DNA of 16,570 nucleotides from positions 1 to 16,570 of the forward strand of contig JAAXUM010000007.1 in the NCBI GenBank assembly GCA_013336025.1, given 5' to 3'. The first letter of the stretch is position 1. Each line of letters opens with the position of its first letter. The notes under the pieces were generated by a model. That model saw nothing but the letters and a program-made list of their open reading frames with translations, had not been told where the DNA came from and searched no databases. Positions 7,497-16,466 of the stretch are shown here, piece by piece. This stretch comes from Chlorobiaceae bacterium. GTDB lineage: Bacteria; Bacteroidota; Chlorobiia; Chlorobiales; Chlorobiaceae. The position numbers and the translations under genes are program-made.

Positions 7497-7532
7497 ATAA
7501 CAAGAGGGCGCCTTGCGGAGCCCTCTTGTTAT
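7497..7532 (-). terminator. Terminator of gap
   Basis: A 13-bp perfect stem (7497-7509 with 7520-7532) surrounds a 10-base loop, starting 20 bases after the gap stop. On the minus strand the stem ends in CTTGTTAT and continues TTATAC, a moderately U-rich tail. Between this and the flavodoxin promoter lies GC-rich sequence with repeated CCGG words, including CCGGA-CTTG-TCCGG at 7456-7469, able to form a further small hairpin. Confidence 0.75.
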
Positions 7533-7551
7533 AAAAAAACGGTACGAATGA

Positions 7552-8565
<1,014 letters not shown>

Positions 8566-8673
8566 TCAATAGTTGTGGTTATGGTTAACTGTGCATAATT
8601 ATTCATCAGTGTAACCGGTTTTATGTCCGTAAACATTTTGGAAGATAAACTAACTAAATCATAATCGTGAGCA

Positions 8674-10098
8674 TTATTTTTTTAAACTATCGAATAACCG
8701 TTGTTTCAGGTTGTTGAAACTCCCGTTACTCAGGAGTACAACAACATCCCCCGGTTGCCATTGCGTTGTTATGAATCCTACAATGTCCTGAGGGTAGAGT
8801 GAAGGATTTTCACCTGCAAGAAAAACGGTTTTTCCCTTGTTTTTCAGCTCATTTTTTAGTCTTTCTGTGTCAAGCCGCTCTTCGGGCCGGTATCGTTCAG
8901 GGCGGTGGACCTTACCCATGATGACAATGGATGCCGGGTCGAAACAGGCTGCCAGCTCATTCTGGAAGATATTTCGTGTTGTCGTGTTTGATCTCGGTTC
9001 AAAGCAGGCGATGATCCGGCGTTCAGGGTAGAGATTTGCAATAGCCTCAAGTGTTGCCTTTACAGCGGTGGGATGGTGTGCGAAATCCTCGATCAGGGTA
9101 ATCCGGCTCGCACTGTCATCGGTGATTTCCATGCGGCGTTTCGGACGTTTGAAGAGCGGCAGCGCTCCGGCAATGTTGTCGAAAGAGAGACCTGAGTGGA
9201 CTGCTGCAGCAACGGCGGCAATCGTGTTCATAATATTATGGGATCCGAAAAGCGGAACATGACAGGTTCCCTGAAGGTTTCCCTTGTAATAGAGGTCAAA
9301 ACCGGTGAGATGGTTTTCAAGAGATATGTTTCGGGCACTCCATTCACTGTTGCCGTTCAGTCCGAATCGCTCTACCCGGCAGAATGCATGTGATGCAACG
9401 TCAAGAGCATCCGGAGCATCACCGTTCACCAGCAGCAGCCCGCTGCCGGGAATGATGTTGACCAGCAGTCGGAAACTTCGTTTGATGTCGTCAAGGGAAT
9501 TGAAAATATCGGCATGATCAAACTCGATATTGTTAATAATAACGACGTCCGGCCTGTAGAGAAGAAACTTGCTTCGTTTGTCGAAAAACGCTGTATCGTA
9601 TTCGTCTCCTTCAGAGACAAAATAACCATCTTCATTTCGTCCTGACGCCCGGCATGCCACCGGAAAGTTTTCAGGTATTCCGCCAACAAGAAATCCCGGC
9701 TTCAGACCGCCATGTTCAAGCAGCCAGGCAAGAAGTGATGTTGTTGTTGTTTTTCCGTGAGTTCCGGTTACAACAAGGGAGGTGTTTTTTGCGATCAGTT
9801 CCCTGCGCACCAGGTCGGGCATGGAGACAAGTTCCATGCGGTTGTTGAGCGCATATTCAAGTTCGATGTTTCCACGGCTGATGGCGTTACCCACAACCAC
9901 AATGTCAGCGGAGGCCTTCTGAATGTTCTCCTCCGAAAAACCGCTGAAGTATCGGATGTTGTGGGTGTCAAGATAATTGCTCATCGGAGGATAGAGCTGA
10001 GTGTCGGAACCACTGACGGCATGTCCCGAATGCGACAGGGCAACGGCAACTGAAGCCATTGCTGTCCCGCCGATTCCAAGAAAATAGATGGAGCTCAT
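8674..10098 (-). CDS. mpl: UDP-N-acetylmuramate:L-Ala-gamma-D-Glu-meso-DAP ligase
   Basis: Mpl reattaches the recycled tripeptide L-Ala-gamma-D-Glu-meso-diaminopimelate to UDP-MurNAc, bypassing MurC, MurD and MurE in peptidoglycan recycling. From ATG 10098 the protein has 474 residues. The N-terminal UDP-binding motif GIGGTAM is at 8-14; SGSDTQLYPPMS (29-40) is typical of Mpl rather than MurC. The ATP loop GTHGKTTTT is at 112-120, then NIEFDHADIF in the central domain and EDFAHHPTAVKATL plus EPRSNTTTR in the C-terminal ligase domain. The frame is open to an ATG at 10164, adding 22 residues (MKVAFKLLFM and on) that do not belong to the family, so I start at 10098, where the protein begins MSSIYFLGIGG. 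MurC is the alternative; the YPPMS motif argues against it. Confidence 0.9.
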   Translation of the reverse strand: MSSIYFLGIGGTAMASVAVALSHSGHAVSGSDTQLYPPMSNYLDTHNIRYFSGFSEENIQKASADIVVVGNAISRGNIELEYALNNRMELVSMPDLVRRELIAKNTSLVVTGTHGKTTTTSLLAWLLEHGGLKPGFLVGGIPENFPVACRASGRNEDGYFVSEGDEYDTAFFDKRSKFLLYRPDVVIINNIEFDHADIFNSLDDIKRSFRLLVNIIPGSGLLLVNGDAPDALDVASHAFCRVERFGLNGNSEWSARNISLENHLTGFDLYYKGNLQGTCHVPLFGSHNIMNTIAAVAAAVHSGLSFDNIAGALPLFKRPKRRMEITDDSASRITLIEDFAHHPTAVKATLEAIANLYPERRIIACFEPRSNTTTRNIFQNELAACFDPASIVIMGKVHRPERYRPEERLDTERLKNELKNKGKTVFLAGENPSLYPQDIVGFITTQWQPGDVVVLLSNGSFNNLKQRLFDSLKK

Positions 10099-10387
10099 TG
10101 GATAATTCTGTTTTTGTATTGTAATCTGTAGATACATAAAAAGCAGCTTGAACGCAACTTTCAAAGACGATCGCTGTGCTGTAACCGTGCGTATTTATTC
10201 CTTCTCCGCAAAATGTCCCGGTTATGTAAAAAGGTTGCAAACTTCATAAAAAAGATGCCGTCAATCAGTATCTTCAGGAACATCTGAACTTGTTAACTGC
10301 TGTTCCGGTTTTCAGCCAAAGCCCAAACTGATTTTAAGCATGGCGCTTTTTCTGCCCGGGACTCAGTCATCTATAATTACAATACTC
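10099..10387. other. Divergent intergenic region between mpl and the DegT-like gene
   Basis: These 289 bases separate two divergent starts. On the + side there is a TATAAT just before the DegT-like gene (described separately). For mpl the minus strand offers a TACAAT about 25 bases from its ATG but no convincing -35. There is a loose dyad TTGAA-N7-TTCAA near 10150. No small gene with a credible ribosome site, tRNA or repeat is seen. Confidence 0.5.
10349..10377 (+). promoter_or_regulatory. Consensus -10 box very close to the DegT-like start
   Basis: A perfect TATAAT is at 10372-10377, ten bases before ATG 10388. A start of transcription six or seven bases after it would leave a leader of only a few bases. 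The hexamer 17 bases upstream, TTTCTG (10349-10354), is a poor -35. No Shine-Dalgarno precedes the ATG, in line with a leaderless mRNA, though a chance TATAAT cannot be excluded. Confidence 0.35.
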
Positions 10388-11509
10388 ATGCAATTTATTG
10401 ATCTGCTTACCCAGAAAGACCGGATCCGGAAAAACCTGCTTCAACGTCTTGAAACGATTATCGATCATGGTCAATACATCATGGGACCAGAAGTTACGGA
10501 ACTCGAATCACGTCTTGCCGATTACGTCGGAGTCAAACACTGTGTCTCCTGTTCATCCGGAACCGATGCGCTCCTGATGCCGCTTCTTGCAAAAGGTATC
10601 GGACGGGGAGATGCTGTATTGACTTCACCCTTTACTTTTGTTGCAACAGCAGAGGTCATCTCTCTTGCAGGAGCGGTTCCTGTTTTTGTTGACGTCTCTC
10701 CTGATACATTCAACATCGATCCTGCGCTTGTCGAGCATGCCGTAGAAGAGGCTCGTGAGCACGGATTGCGTCCAAAGGCCATTATTCCGGTCGATATTTT
10801 CGGTCTTCCTGCCGACTACAGTCGTCTTGAGGCGGTTGCAGACACTTTCGACCTGTGGATGCTTGAAGATGCCGCACAGAGTTTCGGAGGGAGCTTCAGG
10901 GGGAAGCGCGCAGGCAGTTTCGGCCTCTGTGGCGCCACCTCGTTTTTTCCCGCCAAGCCACTCGGTTGTTATGGCGACGGGGGAGCGGTATTTACTGATG
11001 ACGGGGAGCTCGACGGCCTGCTTCGTTCGGTAAGAGTTCATGGCAGCGGAAAGGACAAGTACAGCAATGACCGGATCGGTATTAACGGCAGGCTTGATAC
11101 CATGCAGGCAGCCGTCCTGCTTGAAAAACTCACCATTTTTGATGACGAACTTGAAGAACGCCAGCGGGTCGCCCGATCCTACAGTGAAAAACTTCAGGAT
11201 GTTCTCCGCGTTCCGTCAGTTCCTGAAGGCTACTGCTCGGCATGGGCGCAATACTCTGTGCTTGCCGACTCATCAGAAGAGCGTCAGATCATGATGCAGG
11301 CACTGCAGGCAGAAGGTATTCCTTCGGTTATCTACTACAAGATCCCGCTTCACCTGCAAAAGGCTTACGCTTCACTCGGCTACCGGGAAGGAGATTTTCC
11401 TGTTTCAGAAGAATTAAGCAGAAGGATATTCTCTCTGCCGATGCACCCCTATCTTCAGGATGAGGAGATCGGGAGGATTGCTGAAGTGATCAGACGAAGC
11501 AGGAGGTAA
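10388..11509 (+). CDS. DegT/DnrJ/EryC1/StrS aminotransferase, WbpE-like
   Basis: A PLP-dependent sugar aminotransferase that puts an amino group on a nucleotide-linked keto-sugar for surface polysaccharide. From ATG 10388 it has 373 residues. GQYIMGPEVTELE (28-40), CSSGTDAL (55-62), the PLP-binding ED161AAQS and the Schiff-base lysine K190 in SFFPAKPLGCYGDGGA are all present. The segment around K190, and the LPMHPYL near the end, closely resemble WbpE/WlbC, which make the 3-amino group of UDP-GlcNAc(3NH2)A; this substrate is inferred from memory of the family. An upstream ATG at 10340 adds 16 residues but has no ribosome site. No other sugar-nucleotide genes are next to it, so its partners must be elsewhere. 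It converges with the MFS gene with only 16 bases between the stops. Confidence 0.9.
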   Translation: MQFIDLLTQKDRIRKNLLQRLETIIDHGQYIMGPEVTELESRLADYVGVKHCVSCSSGTDALLMPLLAKGIGRGDAVLTSPFTFVATAEVISLAGAVPVFVDVSPDTFNIDPALVEHAVEEAREHGLRPKAIIPVDIFGLPADYSRLEAVADTFDLWMLEDAAQSFGGSFRGKRAGSFGLCGATSFFPAKPLGCYGDGGAVFTDDGELDGLLRSVRVHGSGKDKYSNDRIGINGRLDTMQAAVLLEKLTIFDDELEERQRVARSYSEKLQDVLRVPSVPEGYCSAWAQYSVLADSSEERQIMMQALQAEGIPSVIYYKIPLHLQKAYASLGYREGDFPVSEELSRRIFSLPMHPYLQDEEIGRIAEVIRRSRR

Positions 11510-11525
11510 CCTGGTCGGAGCTGGT

Positions 11526-12836
11526 TCACGCTTCACCTGCAACACTTTTGCCGGGCGCTTTTATACGGACATAGATCCCGGCAAGCACGACAAGAGCATT
11601 GACGATACCTACGATCAGAAACGGTGCTTTGGGACTCATACTGTCAAACAGTCTCCCTCCTGCCGTGGTGATGACAAGAATTCCTATGGCTCCACTGATG
11701 TTGAACATGCCGATAACGGAGCCGCGCGCGGCTTTCGGCGCTTCCTGTCCGATCAGCGACTGTGAGCCGAGGAATGCGCTGATCTGTCCGATTCCGAGCA
11801 GCACGAAAAAAATGACGGAAAACGGGTCGTGAGGATTCTCTATCAGAAAAAGTGAAAGGTAACCGATGCTTGCCAGGGTCATACAGACGATAAGAGCGGT
11901 TACCCTGTTCCATCGGTCAATAAGCGGCCCGATAACCGGAGCCCACAGCAGGGCTGAAGCCTGAGAAATAATAAAAATAAGCGTGCCTTTTTTTACCGCC
12001 TCGGCAGGTTCCATTCCCATGGCAATACCGGCGGTTGTGCCCCAGAGCGGAAGAAAGGTTCCGATAATGGACTGGTCTCCTCTTGCCACAAAGGCCGCAG
12101 CATATGAAAGAAGAATTCTCGGGTTTTTTGCAGATCTGATTCCGCTGGTCAACAGCGTTTTCAAGGGCAGTTTTTCCTCTTTGCGCGAGGGAGTTCCCCC
12201 CTTGAGACCTGCAGCAAGAACCACCGCAGTGACGAGAGCCGTTCCTGCAATGGAGAGGTGGGTGTAAAGTCCGGCCGTCCATCCGCTGAACCCTTTTGCA
12301 ATAAAGAACTCCGGCATGCCTCCGAAAAACTGGTTAAGCAGCACGATACCAAGGCCATTGAGAAAGCCGGTGATGGCAATGAGCGTTCCTCTTGAACGTT
12401 CGGCAGGGTAATCAACCATTACGGTTGCAAGAGCTCCGGTTACAGCGACAATGCCAAGCGCATAGATCATTCGATAAGCGGTCAGTTCGCCGATATCAGA
12501 GGCAAACGGGTACAACCCGTAAGCCAGGGCAAGCAGCAGAAAACCTGAAACGAATATCGGCTTTCTTCCGATACGATCCATCAGAACACCGGCAGGAACA
12601 AAAAAGAGGAGGGTGACGATTTCGGTCCAGAATACCAGATTACCGCTGACGGTACCCTGTCTTGAAACCGGTATATGAAGATTTTCATTGAGAATATAGG
12701 CCTGGCCTATCGAAACGAAGGTAACAAGACCTATTGAAAAAAAAGCGGAATAAAGAAACGTCCAACCATGTCGGGGCAGAACGGATGGCGCCAGCGTGAC
12801 CGGCCCGATGTTATGGCGCGTGTTGTTGTCGTTCAT
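11526..12836 (-). CDS. MFS transporter
   Basis: A 436-residue inner-membrane protein of the major facilitator superfamily, probably with 12 helices. A short cytoplasmic N-terminus (about 1-24) is followed by hydrophobic segments. Motif A of the 2-3 loop, GVLMDRIGRKP, is at 83-93, and the half-repeat equivalent GPLIDRWNR lies in the second half. A longer hydrophilic loop around SRKEEKLPLKTLL marks the mid-protein break. No substrate can be read from the sequence; drug or metabolite export is a general guess. It is the last gene of the minus-strand operon, 43 bases after the LolD-type ATPase gene. There is no hairpin terminator in the 16 bases before the convergent aminotransferase gene, so the two transcripts probably overlap at their ends. 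Confidence 0.9.
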   Translation of the reverse strand: MNDNNTRHNIGPVTLAPSVLPRHGWTFLYSAFFSIGLVTFVSIGQAYILNENLHIPVSRQGTVSGNLVFWTEIVTLLFFVPAGVLMDRIGRKPIFVSGFLLLALAYGLYPFASDIGELTAYRMIYALGIVAVTGALATVMVDYPAERSRGTLIAITGFLNGLGIVLLNQFFGGMPEFFIAKGFSGWTAGLYTHLSIAGTALVTAVVLAAGLKGGTPSRKEEKLPLKTLLTSGIRSAKNPRILLSYAAAFVARGDQSIIGTFLPLWGTTAGIAMGMEPAEAVKKGTLIFIISQASALLWAPVIGPLIDRWNRVTALIVCMTLASIGYLSLFLIENPHDPFSVIFFVLLGIGQISAFLGSQSLIGQEAPKAARGSVIGMFNISGAIGILVITTAGGRLFDSMSPKAPFLIVGIVNALVVLAGIYVRIKAPGKSVAGEA

Positions 12837-12879
12837 GGTTCAGGTTGAAGGTTATCCTGCGTTGGATCAGGGTAAAGTG

Positions 12880-13575
12880 TCACTTTTCGCAGGCATTCAG
12901 CATGCCGTCCTGCATGTGGAGGCAACGATCGGCAAGCGCGGCGTATTCCTCGTTATGGGTGACAATCACAAATGATGTTTTTCGTTCTTTGCCAAGATTC
13001 GCCATCAGTTCATAGAGCATCCGACTGTTTTTGCTGTCGAGGTTGCCGCTTGGTTCGTCGGCAAGCACCAGTTTCGGGCTGTTCATGAGCGCCCGCGCAA
13101 TGGCTACCCGCTGTTGTTCGCCTCCCGACAGTTCTGACGGGAGGTGATGGAGGCGATCTTTAAGCCCAAGTCCGACGAGCAGCTCCTCGGCACGTTTTTT
13201 TGCCGGAGGAAGTTTGCCAGTAGAGATAAACGCAGGCATAGCTACATTTTCGAGAGCACTGAAGTCGGAGAGCAGATGGTGAAACTGAAAGACAAAGCCT
13301 ATTCTGCTGTTTCTGAACCGTGCCAGCTCTTTTTTCGAAAGAGTGTACTTTCCCTGGCTGAAGAGTGTGGTGCCGTCAAAGAAAATCTCACCGCTGTCAG
13401 GGGTATCGAGAGTACCGAGCAGGTTCAGAAGAGTTGTTTTTCCGCTTCCCGATGCACCGATTACCGTGACCAGTTCACCTTCACCGACAACAAGATCAAT
13501 TCCCCTGAGAATCGGAATGGAGTCTCTGGACGGGAGTGCGTAAGATTTACAGATTTTTTTTACCTCAAGTATCAT
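12880..13575 (-). CDS. lolD: LolD/MacB-type ABC transporter ATP-binding protein
   Basis: The ATPase of a lipoprotein-release or MacB-like system acts on the cytoplasmic side of the inner membrane. The 231 residues hold a full ABC domain: Walker [10 protein letters not shown] (40-48), Q-loop Q97, signature [15 protein letters not shown] (149-163), Walker B LVLADEP with D173-E174, and H-loop H207. The wording around the signature and SGNLDSKNS fits the LolD/MacB/FtsE subgroup. Its permease (LolC/LolE or MacB) is not adjacent; the next gene encodes an MFS protein, which does not use ABC ATPases. The ATG (13573-13575) shares a base with the proA stop (TAATG), so translation is probably coupled to proA. 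The lolD symbol is by subgroup resemblance. Confidence 0.82.
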   Translation of the reverse strand: MILEVKKICKSYALPSRDSIPILRGIDLVVGEGELVTVIGASGSGKTTLLNLLGTLDTPDSGEIFFDGTTLFSQGKYTLSKKELARFRNSRIGFVFQFHHLLSDFSALENVAMPAFISTGKLPPAKKRAEELLVGLGLKDRLHHLPSELSGGEQQRVAIARALMNSPKLVLADEPSGNLDSKNSRMLYELMANLGKERKTSFVIVTHNEEYAALADRCLHMQDGMLNACEK

Positions 13576-14831
13576 TATGCCGGCCTTGTTTGTCCGTTTC
13601 CTTCAAGAATCCATTTATAGGTGGTAAGCTCTTTAAGAGCCATCGGGCCTCTTGCGTGGAGCTTCTGGGTACTGATGCCGATTTCTGCGCCAAGTCCGAA
13701 CTGTGCGCCGTCGGTGAACGCTGTTGATGTGTTGGCATAGACCACGGCGGCATCAACTCGTTTCAGGAAGGTTGCCGTTGTTTCCGGGTCGGTTGCGATG
13801 ATCGCTTCGCTGTGGCGTGAGCTGTAGCGGGCGATATGCTCAAGCGCTTCATCAATCGAACTGACGGTTTTTACCGACATTTTCAGTGAAAGGAATTCGG
13901 TTCCGAAATGTTCAGGTTCAGCCTGATGGAGCAGAGCGTCGGTATAGAAGCCCTGCAAAGCGCTGAATGATGCTTCATCGGCAAAGAGAACGACCTGTTT
14001 TTCCAGAAGCGGTTTCACCAGAGCGGGGAGATCACTGAGGCGATCGCGGTGTATCACCAGTGTGTCAAGCGCGTTGCAGACGCTCGGACGTCGGGTTTTG
14101 GCATTGAAGATAATCCTTGTGCCGAGTTCGAGTTCGCCGCTTTTGTCGAAATAGGTATGTACAATTCCCGCTCCGGTTTCTATCACCGGAACCTTTGCAT
14201 TGTTGCGGACAAAGTCGATCAGCTTCTGGCTTCCGCGTGGAATAATCATGTCTATATAGCCGACAGCGTTGAGCATGACGGCGGCAGCTTCCCGTTCTGC
14301 CGGGAGCAGGTAAATGGTATCGGGATTGATGCCGTGCTCTTTCAGAACCGAGTGGATGAGTTCAACAATGGCAATATTGGAGTACATGGCATCACTTCCG
14401 CCTTTCAGGACGGTTGCATTGCCCGATTTCAGACAGAGCGCGAAGACGTCGAAGGTGACGTTTGGTCTTGCTTCGTAGATGATGCCGATAACACCTATCG
14501 GAACGGTGACCTTTTTAAGGTTGATGCCGTTCGGCAGAACCCGCTCTTCAAGCACAGCATCAAGAGGAGATGGAAGTGATGCGACATTGCGGATGTCGGC
14601 AGCAATGGCATCAAGTCGTGATGCGTTGAGCAGCAGCCTGTCAATCATGGGGTCTGCAGGATCCATCCGTTCGATATCTTTCCGGTTTGCCTGGAGAATG
14701 GAATCCCGGTGCGCGGGTATGCTGTCGGCAAGGGAGAGCAGCAGGCTGTTGATGGTCTGGTCGGAGAGGGTGATGATCTCCCGGCTTGCCTGCTGGACGG
14801 CGGAGAGCTGTGTTATTATCGTTTCCTTCAT
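13575..14831 (-). CDS. proA: Gamma-glutamyl phosphate reductase
   Basis: ProA reduces L-glutamate 5-phosphate to glutamate-5-semialdehyde with NADPH, the second step of proline synthesis. The 418-residue protein is an aldehyde dehydrogenase family member of normal length. The nucleotide-binding region includes [18 protein letters not shown] (113-130), with LKGGSDA (142-148) following. The catalytic cysteine is C252 in the [11 protein letters not shown] segment, and the C-terminal [13 protein letters not shown] is typical. The ATG is at 14829-14831. It follows proB by 12 bases and overlaps the next gene by one base, so it sits in a tight operon. The adjacent proB codes for its partner, whose unstable product it uses directly. 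Confidence 0.97.
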   Translation of the reverse strand: MKETIITQLSAVQQASREIITLSDQTINSLLLSLADSIPAHRDSILQANRKDIERMDPADPMIDRLLLNASRLDAIAADIRNVASLPSPLDAVLEERVLPNGINLKKVTVPIGVIGIIYEARPNVTFDVFALCLKSGNATVLKGGSDAMYSNIAIVELIHSVLKEHGINPDTIYLLPAEREAAAVMLNAVGYIDMIIPRGSQKLIDFVRNNAKVPVIETGAGIVHTYFDKSGELELGTRIIFNAKTRRPSVCNALDTLVIHRDRLSDLPALVKPLLEKQVVLFADEASFSALQGFYTDALLHQAEPEHFGTEFLSLKMSVKTVSSIDEALEHIARYSSRHSEAIIATDPETTATFLKRVDAAVVYANTSTAFTDGAQFGLGAEIGISTQKLHARGPMALKELTTYKWILEGNGQTRPA

Positions 14832-14843
14832 GTCGAACGGTGT

Positions 14844-15932
14844 TCAGGTGGTTATATAGAGATAATCATAGTGAATCAGCGGTTTCTGATCCTGTTTTCC
14901 CATCAGAAGCCGGGTTTTTTCGGAACCGTATTGCGCCATTCCATAGCCGATTACCTTTCCGTTCATACCGAGGATTTTTATAATATCCCCTTTTTTAAAT
15001 GTTCCCTGAACCGAATTGATGCCTACCGGCAAGAGACTGTTTGCCCGGTCAGAGTCGGAGAGTACTTTTTCTGCACCTTCGTTGATGATTACTGCACCTT
15101 TTTCAAGGCCTTCGCTGTGTGCAACCCAGAGTTTAGGGCCCAGGACAGGCTTTTTTCTGGCAAGAAATTTCGTGCCGGCCTTTTCTCCGCGAAGGAGTGA
15201 ATGCAGAATGCCGGGAGTTTTACCATTGGCAATGTGAACGGTGACGCCAAGCCGTGAAAGCTTGTGTGCTATGTGGCATTTTGTCAGCATACCTCCACGT
15301 CCGAACTCTGATTTTCCGGGAATAATGTGCTGGTTGAAGTGTTTCGTTGCAGGATCTATTTCCGTGATAAGCTCGCCTGTGCCGTTTTTCAGGTCAAAAA
15401 GTCCGTCAACGTGTGACAGAATGATATATCCGTCAACATGCATCATCGACGCAATGAGGCCCGAGAGTTCATCATTATCGGTAAACATCAGTTCAGTAAC
15501 CGAAACGGCATCGTTTTCATTGACAACAGGAACGATATGCTGCTGCAGCAGAGAGGTGAAACAGGTACGCATGTTCAGGTAGTGCTGTCGATCTCTGAAA
15601 TCACTCTTCGTTACAAGAATCTGTGCGCTGACGAGTCCCTGTTCAAGAAACAGCGTATTGTAGGTGTGGATCAGCTTTATCTGGCCGGTAGCGGCAAGAA
15701 CCTGACGGGTTGCAACCGGCGAAAGGGTTTCCGGCAGCTTCACAATGGAGCGTCCTGCACCCACTGCACCGGACGAGACCAGAATAATCTGCACCCCCTC
15801 CTTCTGCAACAGAGCGATCTGGGAGGTGAGCTGCTTGAGAATGTCAAGATCAAGGTCGCCATTTTTGTCAGTGATGACATTGGTTCCGACTTTGACAACA
15901 ATTTTTTTGTACAGAAGTTCCTGATTATTCAT
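14844..15932 (-). CDS. proB: Glutamate 5-kinase
   Basis: ProB phosphorylates L-glutamate to glutamate 5-phosphate, the first and feedback-inhibited step of proline synthesis. The 362-residue protein carries an amino-acid kinase domain (KVGTNVI at 14-20, LVSSGAVGAGR further on, and the FGRGGMLTK-type segment) and a C-terminal PUA domain (about 270-350, with GAVIINEGAEKVL and GDIIKILG). This two-domain form is the usual bacterial one. The ATG is at 15930-15932, only three bases after the SMR gene stop. No Shine-Dalgarno is seen; coupling to the upstream gene is likely. Confidence 0.97.
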   Translation of the reverse strand: MNNQELLYKKIVVKVGTNVITDKNGDLDLDILKQLTSQIALLQKEGVQIILVSSGAVGAGRSIVKLPETLSPVATRQVLAATGQIKLIHTYNTLFLEQGLVSAQILVTKSDFRDRQHYLNMRTCFTSLLQQHIVPVVNENDAVSVTELMFTDNDELSGLIASMMHVDGYIILSHVDGLFDLKNGTGELITEIDPATKHFNQHIIPGKSEFGRGGMLTKCHIAHKLSRLGVTVHIANGKTPGILHSLLRGEKAGTKFLARKKPVLGPKLWVAHSEGLEKGAVIINEGAEKVLSDSDRANSLLPVGINSVQGTFKKGDIIKILGMNGKVIGYGMAQYGSEKTRLLMGKQDQKPLIHYDYLYITT

Positions 15933-15935
15933 AGG

Positions 15936-16268
15936 TCATTGGAGGTGTTCCTGACTGAAATGCAGCCCGGCCACACCGATAATAATAAAAAGCAGGGAAA
16001 TTGTTTTAACGGTATTGATCCCTTCGCCGAACCAGAAAATGCCAATTATCGTTATGGCGGCAGTACCGATAGCCGACCAGACGGCATAGGTCAATCCCAA
16101 CGGCAGTACCTTCAGGGTCAGTGACACAAAGGTAAAACTCAACGCATAAAAAATAAAGATAAAAAGTGTTGGCACAATTCTGGTGAAACCTTCCGAAAGT
16201 TTCATGCAGGTGGTGCCGGAAACTTCGAGGATAATGGCGATGATAAGATAGAGCCAGTGCATCGGCAT
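15936..16268 (-). CDS. Small multidrug resistance (SMR) family efflux protein, EmrE/Qac-like
   Basis: A 110-residue, four-helix inner-membrane protein that, as a dimer, exchanges protons for cationic compounds. E15 (LEVSGTT) matches the essential EmrE Glu14. CMKLSEGFTR (21-30) and YAVWS with W64 are also family marks; the SEGFTR and TT pattern favours the EmrE/Qac branch over the guanidinium exporters (Gdx/SugE). The substrate is not knowable here. I start at ATG 16268 because that gives the EmrE length; ATG 16262 is two codons later. The frame is open to 16328, but those 20 residues are hydrophilic and unlike the family. It is the first gene of the operon, three bases before proB. Why it is linked to proline genes is unclear. 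Confidence 0.9.
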   Translation of the reverse strand: MPMHWLYLIIAIILEVSGTTCMKLSEGFTRIVPTLFIFIFYALSFTFVSLTLKVLPLGLTYAVWSAIGTAAITIIGIFWFGEGINTVKTISLLFIIIGVAGLHFSQEHLQ

Positions 16269-16466
16269 ATGGGGTTCGGTTGATGCGTAAATAGTACAGT
16301 TGACGCGTGACTGTTTGTCATAAACCAAAAGATATGCATATTTAGCAACAGATTAGAGTATGCAACGCAATGAACCGATAATGGTTCTTCCTGAAATTGG
16401 CCATGGCAGGTTATAGCCTTGAAGAGGACATGCCGCTATCGAAAACCGCTTGAATCCCAGATTGAG
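16269..16466. other. Divergent intergenic region between the SMR operon and the antiporter gene
   Basis: The 198 bases between the two divergent starts are AT-rich. On the + strand TTGTCA (16315-16320) and TATTTA (16339-16344), 18 bases apart, could be a weak promoter. ACAGT (16296-16300) and ACTGT (16310-16314) form a 5-bp dyad across nine bases, near the SMR start. Two frames of 18 and 16 codons (16360-16416 and 16403-16453) have no support. Confidence 0.35.

Noticed and set aside
8658..8691. Stem ATAAT-N7-ATTAT followed by a T run on the + strand
   Set aside because: No + strand gene ends here and the stem is only five A/T pairs.
10099..10164. 22-residue N-terminal extension of Mpl
   Set aside because: Family proteins begin at the Rossmann strand (MSSIYFLGIGG); no ribosome site precedes ATG 10164.
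11510..11525. Terminator between the convergent aminotransferase and MFS genes
   Set aside because: Only 16 bases, with no stable hairpin or T run; partial AACC/GGTT pairing is too weak.
16269..16328. 20-residue extension of the SMR protein
   Set aside because: Hydrophilic and would place charged residues before the first helix; length from 16268 equals EmrE.
16360..16453. Two tiny frames, 18 and 16 codons, before the antiporter gene
   Set aside because: No convincing ribosome site, no family pattern, overlapping in different frames.
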